The notes beneath the pieces are model-generated. The model ran no database searches. It had not been told where the DNA came from and was given only the letters and a program-made list of their open reading frames with translations. The translations under genes and the position numbers were made by a program. Positions 6,395-6,430 of a stretch of 6,430 bases of DNA are shown piece after piece. The first letter of the stretch is position 1. Every line of letters starts with the position of its first letter. The DNA comes from CAZKEW01 sp964558915. GTDB taxonomy: Bacteria; Acidobacteriota; Aminicenantia; Aminicenantales; UBA8522. Location of the stretch: positions 1 to 6,430 of the forward strand of contig CAZLFV010000134.1 in assembly GCA_964558915.1 (NCBI GenBank), given 5' to 3'.

Positions 6395-6430
6395 AGACGG
6401 CGATAAAATTGGTAATCGCTCTATCGGTTC
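6391..6430 (+). CDS. Start of a further exported protein (13 codons, runs off right edge)
   Basis: ATG 6391 overlaps the ATPase stop (ATGA). AAGGAAGG lies five bases upstream. The visible residues, MKTAIKLVIALSV, are a basic start followed by a hydrophobic stretch, as in a signal peptide or membrane anchor. The gene belongs to the same operon by overlap; its function cannot be told. Confidence 0.6.
   Translation, partial: MKTAIKLVIALSV

Noticed and set aside
1..6430. CRISPR arrays, insertion sequences, tRNA or rRNA genes
   Set aside because: Nothing of the kind was seen: no regularly spaced repeats, no transposase or terminal inverted repeats, and no cloverleaf or rRNA-like stretches; coding density leaves little room.

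Overview
The window looks like part of a Gram-negative genome assembled from short reads or a metagenome. Evidence for an outer membrane is a long protein ending in a beta-barrel, together with a lipoprotein and signal-peptide proteins. A run of exactly 100 Ns marks a scaffold join. The mix of a CBM9/DUF5916 outer-membrane protein, a DUF1080-like secreted protein and moderate GC suggests Acidobacteriota, perhaps an Aminicenantes-like lineage. That assignment is inference from family distribution and cannot be proved from this sequence.

Layout. On the minus strand, positions 1-501 hold the first 167 residues of an OmpR/PhoB-type response regulator that runs off the left edge. It diverges from a plus-strand gene cluster across a 124-bp control region (502-625). 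This region carries a likely leaderless promoter for the regulator. It also carries an 11-bp direct repeat of the form TTTAAT-N5-TTTAAT, placed as an OmpR-family operator would be for the plus-strand genes.

The plus-strand cluster reads: a secreted concanavalin-like (DUF1080-type) protein (626-1327); an outer-membrane protein with an N-terminal CBM9/DOMON-like domain and a DUF5916 barrel (1375-3528); a solute-binding lipoprotein of the FbpA-like class (3528-4523); a fused two-domain ABC permease broken by the 100-N gap (4520-5721); a short ABC ATPase (5723-6394); and the first 13 codons of another exported protein (6391 to the right edge). From the second gene on, the genes overlap or nearly touch, and the first two are 47 bp apart with no terminator between them, so they look like one operon.

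How they may work together. The regulator and its unseen sensor kinase would switch on a package covering the whole envelope: a periplasmic binding-type protein, an outer-membrane barrel, and a complete inner-membrane binding-protein-dependent importer. The importer resembles ferric iron importers. Its binding protein, however, lacks the adjacent tyrosine pair that holds Fe3+ in FbpA and has Asp-Asp there instead, so the substrate is open. The linkage of a DUF5916 barrel to this importer by a one-base stop/start overlap is the most interesting point of the window.
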